DNA of 64,000 bases, taken from the NCBI RefSeq assembly GCF_001677955.1, contig NZ_LELA01000080.1:1-64000 (forward strand), written 5' to 3'. This DNA is from Chryseobacterium sp. BGARF1. GTDB taxonomy: Bacteria > Bacteroidota > Bacteroidia > Flavobacteriales > Weeksellaceae. Positions 60,742 to 64,000 of this stretch are shown here, piece by piece (position 1 is the first letter of the stretch; each line of letters opens with the position of its first letter). Both the position numbers and the translations under genes were made by a program. Under the pieces are notes generated by a model. It did no database searches and had not been told where the DNA came from. It was given only the letters and a program-made list of their open reading frames with translations.

Positions 60742-61335
60742 TTAACTTCTTTTAACCCATTCGTTATGAATTTTTCGAAAGCGGATAAATCTTGGTATAC
60801 AATCGTTACCTGTAATGTTCTTACATTTCTGATAATAGATAATTGCCTTCTCACCCGATTTATCGATGATGGGTCGGCTTAAAGTAATTTTGCCAAGAAA
60901 TTCACCATTTTCGCTTGGCTTTTCTACCTTTTCGTAATTTTCAGGGAATTTTATTTTAGTTAAATCTAAACTTGTTGCCTTTAAATTTTCTTTTGCCGGA
61001 ACAATACTGTCTAATTCTAAAAGAGAATGATACACATTGCTGCTCGTAGAAGAACTTTCGATACTGTCGGAAATTGCAAATTCAAATTTTCTTCTCATTG
61101 CAATGGCATCTTCAATTATTTTTGCATCTTTCTCACTCATTGTTCGATTTAAATCAATTCCGTTATTAGCGGCAATTTCGTTCATTTCATCTTGTGAAAG
61201 ATGAGTCATTCCGTATGGTTTTAGAATTTCATTGACAGATTCATTAAGTAGAGCATATTCATCTTTAGAAATACCGTCATTGTTACAGCTTATCAATAAT
61301 AAAAATAATGTGGAGATTGTATAAATTTTCTTCAT
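60742..61335 (-). CDS. Lipoprotein of unknown function
   Basis: 197 residues; the lipobox (LLISC, Cys17) gives a lipid anchor. The mature part is helical and charged, with a Ser-rich stretch (DSIESSSTSS) and a C-terminal region KAIIYYQKCKNITG. No family recognised. It is divergent from sodA and probably monocistronic. Confidence 0.75.
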   Translation of the reverse strand: MKKIYTISTLFLLLISCNNDGISKDEYALLNESVNEILKPYGMTHLSQDEMNEIAANNGIDLNRTMSEKDAKIIEDAIAMRRKFEFAISDSIESSSTSSNVYHSLLELDSIVPAKENLKATSLDLTKIKFPENYEKVEKPSENGEFLGKITLSRPIIDKSGEKAIIYYQKCKNITGNDCIPRFIRFRKIHNEWVKRS

Positions 61336-61452
61336 AACGACAAATTTAAAAAAATAATGGTTTTATAAACATTTAGCTATCTTTTTGTTATTATCAATGT
61401 TAAAGATTTATTAAAATAATATACAATCTTTGATATTGGCTTGAATATTGGC

Positions 61453-61460
61453 TAACTTTG
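61453..61460 (+). promoter_or_regulatory. -7 box of the superoxide dismutase gene
   Basis: Perfect TAACTTTG, with TTTG about 20 bases upstream at the -33 place. It lies 24 bases from the ATG at 61485. Confidence 0.65.
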
Positions 61461-61484
61461 AATCATAACATTAAAAATAAACTT

Positions 61485-62081
61485 ATGTCATTTGAATTAC
61501 CAAAATTAGGATATGCTTACGAAGCTTTAGAGCCAACAATTGATGCAAAAACAATGGAAATCCACCATTCAAAACATCACCAAGCGTATGTTGATAACTT
61601 AAATAAAGCAATCGAAGGAACTGATCTTGACGGATTAACTATCGAAGAAATTTGCAGAACAGGTGTTGAAAAACCAGCTGTAAGAAATAACGGTGGTGGT
61701 CACTTCAATCACTCTCTTTTCTGGGAAATCTTAACTCCAGGAGGAAGTAAAGAGCCTGTAGGAAGCGTAAAAGCTGCTATCGAAAATTATGGTGGTCTTG
61801 AAAAATTCAAAAATGATTTTTCTGAAGCTGCTAAAACAAGATTTGGTTCAGGATGGGCTTGGTTAGTAAAAAATGAAGACGGATCTGTTTCTGTAACTTC
61901 TACTCCAAACCAAGATAATCCATTAATGCCGGTTGCTGATGCAAAAGGAACTCCAGTTTTAGGATTGGATGTTTGGGAACACGCTTATTACTTAAACTAC
62001 CAAAACAGAAGACCTGATTATGTATCTGCGTTCTTCGATGTTGTAAACTGGGATAAAGTAGAAGAATTATTCAACAAATAA
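61485..62081 (+). CDS. sodA: Superoxide dismutase, Fe/Mn type
   Basis: 198 residues from the ATG at 61485 (an open frame reaches 61458 but starts inside the promoter). Metal ligands: [10 protein letters not shown] region (His26-type), HFNHSLFW (His), and DVWEHAYYL (Asp and His). It dismutates superoxide in the cytoplasm. GSGWAWL and QDNPLMPV fit the Mn/cambialistic type; Fe or Mn preference cannot be decided. Own promoter and terminator. Confidence 0.95.
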   Translation: MSFELPKLGYAYEALEPTIDAKTMEIHHSKHHQAYVDNLNKAIEGTDLDGLTIEEICRTGVEKPAVRNNGGGHFNHSLFWEILTPGGSKEPVGSVKAAIENYGGLEKFKNDFSEAAKTRFGSGWAWLVKNEDGSVSVTSTPNQDNPLMPVADAKGTPVLGLDVWEHAYYLNYQNRRPDYVSAFFDVVNWDKVEELFNK

Positions 62082-62101
62082 TCTTTAGTTACTTTAAAAA
62101 T

Positions 62102-62134
62102 AAAAAAGGTTCAGAATTTTCTGAACCTTTTTTT
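62102..62134 (+). terminator. Terminator of the superoxide dismutase gene
   Basis: AAAAAAGGTTCAGAA with TTCTGAACCTTTTTTT, 20 bases after the stop; usable from both sides. Confidence 0.85.
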
Positions 62135-62135
62135 G

Positions 62136-62555
62136 TTATCTGAATGTGTCGCTTGCGCTCAACCCATTCATTCTCAGTTTGTATTTCCAATTAACATAAG
62201 CGAAAACCTGATATAGTTTATACTCAAATTTAATTCCGTATTGTTCTCTTGGGTCGTAGTCGATGGAAGATTCAATGATATTACGATATCTTCCTGACAT
62301 AAAATAGGAATTCCACTCGTTGACCAAAATGGTATTTCTGCTTTTCAAATTAGCTTCAGTGTACTGATTCATTGGTTTTGCAATAGCATTCATAAAATAA
62401 TCAAACTGAGTGTCGATTACAATCAAATCCCATTCTCCATCATCATTTTTTGATGGTTTCATTGCAGAATCTTCCTTTTCGTTTTTAGGATTACTCTGTG
62501 CAAATGAATGTAATGGAATAAGAACTGTAAATAATATGATGATTAAATTTTTCAT
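62136..62555 (-). CDS. Small secreted protein
   Basis: 139 residues from the ATG at 62555; the longer frame upstream crosses the terminator of the next gene. Signal peptide NLIIILFTVLIPLHSFAQ, then a DUF6146-like acidic start and a conserved-looking YDPREQYGIKFEYKLYQVFAYVNWKYKLR. Periplasmic or outer, role unknown. Confidence 0.72.
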   Translation of the reverse strand: MKNLIIILFTVLIPLHSFAQSNPKNEKEDSAMKPSKNDDGEWDLIVIDTQFDYFMNAIAKPMNQYTEANLKSRNTILVNEWNSYFMSGRYRNIIESSIDYDPREQYGIKFEYKLYQVFAYVNWKYKLRMNGLSASDTFR

Positions 62556-62570
62556 AATGAGTAATTTACA

Positions 62571-62600
62571 CAAAAAAAAGCACTCCAAATAGAGTGCCTT
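62571..62600 (-). terminator. Terminator of the secreted nuclease-fold gene
   Basis: On the minus strand AAAGGCACTC-TATTTG-GAGTGC is followed by a TTTTTTTT run. Confidence 0.7.
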
Positions 62601-62604
62601 TGTT

Positions 62605-63804
62605 TTATTTTTTGATGTATTCTTTCTGAAGAACTGATACAGCTGGGAAGTGGTCGCTGTAACCACCGGTGAATCGGTCACCATCCCAAGAACGAAGCGG
62701 ATAGCCTTTCCATTGCCCTTCTTTATTCACTAAATAAGACGGAGCATAGATTTCTGCTTTAAAAACACTGTAACCAGGAGTCAATTTTTCTTTTGAATAT
62801 AAATTCTGAGAAATAATAATTTGATCGAATAAGTTCGGAGCGTCTCTGTAGGCCAAAGAAGCAACTCCAGCTTTATATAATTTGTACATTAAATTATAAT
62901 AAGGAGTTTTGTCAGATAAGTCTTCTGGCTTTTCTACTGCGCCAAGATGTTTTTTCAAACTCGGACTTACCGGGTCATCATTATAATCTCCCATTGAAAT
63001 TAACTTGATTCCAGGGTATTCTGCAGATAATTTATCCATTTCACCTTTCAAAACGGCAGCAGCTGCGTTCCTTCTAGGTTGTGAAGCTGCTTCACCACCG
63101 CTTCTTGAAGGCCAGTGATTCATGAAAACCGCAATTTTTTCACCATCCAAAAGTCCTACTGCTACAAGAACATCTCTTGTGTATTGTCTTCTTCCGTCTT
63201 CGTTGTAGACTTTTATTTCTTTAGTGTAAGAATTTTGAACTATAAATCTGCTTTTCTGATAAATAATAGCGATGTCAATACCTCTTGCATCATACGAGTT
63301 GTAGTGTACAATTCCATAATTACTTTTAGCTAAAACGGGTTGCTTAATAAGGTCTTCAATTACCTGTCTGTTTTCTACTTCAATTAAACCACAAATTGCC
63401 GGGTTATCGTTGGTGTACTGTCTTCCAAGTTCAGAAATTACTTTTGCTTCGTTGGCTAATTTTTGGTTATAGTATTTCGTTCCCCATCTTTTTGGGCTGT
63501 TTGCCGTGAAGTCAGTCGCTAAGATTTGATGACGAATTACTTTTTTTCCTACTAAAAGTTCATTGCTCCATTCTCCTTTGTAGTCTTCAGTAGTTTCCAA
63601 AAACTTTAGAGAATCGATTGGTACACTTCTGTGAAATTTAGGATTAGAAAAAGGAAGAGTTCCATCAATATAATCTGCGGATGCAATGGTGTCCCAAAGA
63701 TTTTCTACATTCAGGAAAGCTACGGTTGCTCTTTTAACTTGTTTTTGCTGAGAAAAACCAAAATTAAAACACAATACCGCAAAAAGGATAAGATATTTTT
63801 TCAT
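62605..63804 (-). CDS. Secreted endonuclease/exonuclease/phosphatase-fold protein
   Basis: 399 residues from the ATG at 63804 (an upstream frame start at 63858 is less likely). Signal peptide MKKYLILFAVLCFNFGFSQ. EEP fold: FLNVENLWD, GLIEVENRQV (Glu ligand), MNHWPSRSGGEAAS, SMGDYNDDP (Asp-Asn pair) and YSDHFPAV (catalytic His). It hydrolyses a phosphodiester or phosphate, perhaps extracellular DNA; substrate unknown. Confidence 0.88.
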   Translation of the reverse strand: MKKYLILFAVLCFNFGFSQQKQVKRATVAFLNVENLWDTIASADYIDGTLPFSNPKFHRSVPIDSLKFLETTEDYKGEWSNELLVGKKVIRHQILATDFTANSPKRWGTKYYNQKLANEAKVISELGRQYTNDNPAICGLIEVENRQVIEDLIKQPVLAKSNYGIVHYNSYDARGIDIAIIYQKSRFIVQNSYTKEIKVYNEDGRRQYTRDVLVAVGLLDGEKIAVFMNHWPSRSGGEAASQPRRNAAAAVLKGEMDKLSAEYPGIKLISMGDYNDDPVSPSLKKHLGAVEKPEDLSDKTPYYNLMYKLYKAGVASLAYRDAPNLFDQIIISQNLYSKEKLTPGYSVFKAEIYAPSYLVNKEGQWKGYPLRSWDGDRFTGGYSDHFPAVSVLQKEYIKK

Positions 63805-63858
63805 GTTTTTAAAAAATTCAAAAAATTGAGGGGCTAAAATTACAACTTTTAAAATCAT

Positions 63859-64000
63859 TTAGATATTAAATTAATCTTAAGAAGTATTTTTGAATTAAAT
63901 CATAATAAGGGCTTTTTATTGAGAGTATTATTGAGTGTTAAGAATAATTAATAGAATGAAGTAGTAAAAATGTTTTTGTTTATGAAAATAATCCTAAATT
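63859..64000. other. Terminal AT-rich stretch
   Basis: No gene or repeat was seen in the last 142 bases. A TAATTTTA box near 63834-63841 on the minus strand could serve the preceding gene. Confidence 0.4.

Noticed and set aside
63078..63340. Plus-strand short frames inside the nuclease-fold gene
   Set aside because: They overlap the conserved catalytic region of the minus-strand gene and show no promoter.

Overview
The window looks like chromosomal DNA of a flavobacterium, most likely Chryseobacterium or a close relative (Weeksellaceae, Bacteroidota). The grounds are the AT-rich sequence, the many TAnnTTTG promoter boxes (the Bacteroidota -7 element), a type IX secretion sorting domain, several Bacteroidota-restricted families (DUF4271, DUF4293, DUF4296, RprY-type regulator, Rho with a large low-complexity insert) and a grasp-with-spasm peptide cluster. 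No rRNA, tRNA, CRISPR array or insertion sequence was seen.

Positions 1-12354 are the accessory part. Reading right to left on the minus strand there are a cytoplasmic M15 peptidoglycan peptidase, a patatin-like phospholipase, a 62-residue acidic protein, a 20-residue leader peptide, a 1351-residue protein without signal peptide, a small nucleotidyltransferase, an 879-residue polymorphic-toxin-like protein with a JAB/MPN-like C-terminus, and small immunity-like genes. Four of the transcription units start from the same promoter architecture: a 20-bp motif (consensus AACACGTCAGGTTTTGTCGC) exactly 10 bp upstream of a TAnnTTTG-like box. A fifth copy lies between this set and a umuC gene that has no umuD. 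I infer one co-induced regulon that may make a large protein or toxin and lyse the cell to release it. This is the best candidate here for an undescribed system.

Positions 12429-48901 are mostly core genes: glyS, an ECF sigma factor with a membrane partner, a pseudouridine synthase, pyrD, msrB, an L,D-transpeptidase, fabF, a TetR regulator with its operator, OsmC, a metal-linked TonB receptor carrying two HMA domains with two small metal-type neighbours, an RprXY-like two-component pair, oligopeptidase B, hemD-DUF4271, a dpm-DUF4296-tgt-lptFG run, birA, rsfS-ftsH-LUD-cdsA-psd.

Positions 49340-64000 hold a secreted PNGase F-like glycosidase with a T9SS tail, then a grasp-with-spasm RiPP cluster (XRE regulator, precursor, TPR-like protein, ATP-grasp maturase, an extra 52-residue coupled ORF, SPASM maturase), followed by an MsbA-like ABC transporter, an M28 peptidase, DUF4293, rho, a lipoprotein, Fe/Mn superoxide dismutase and a secreted nuclease/phosphatase-fold protein. 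Intergenic regions carry many clear hairpin terminators and fragments of dispersed AT-rich repeats with terminal inverted repeats.
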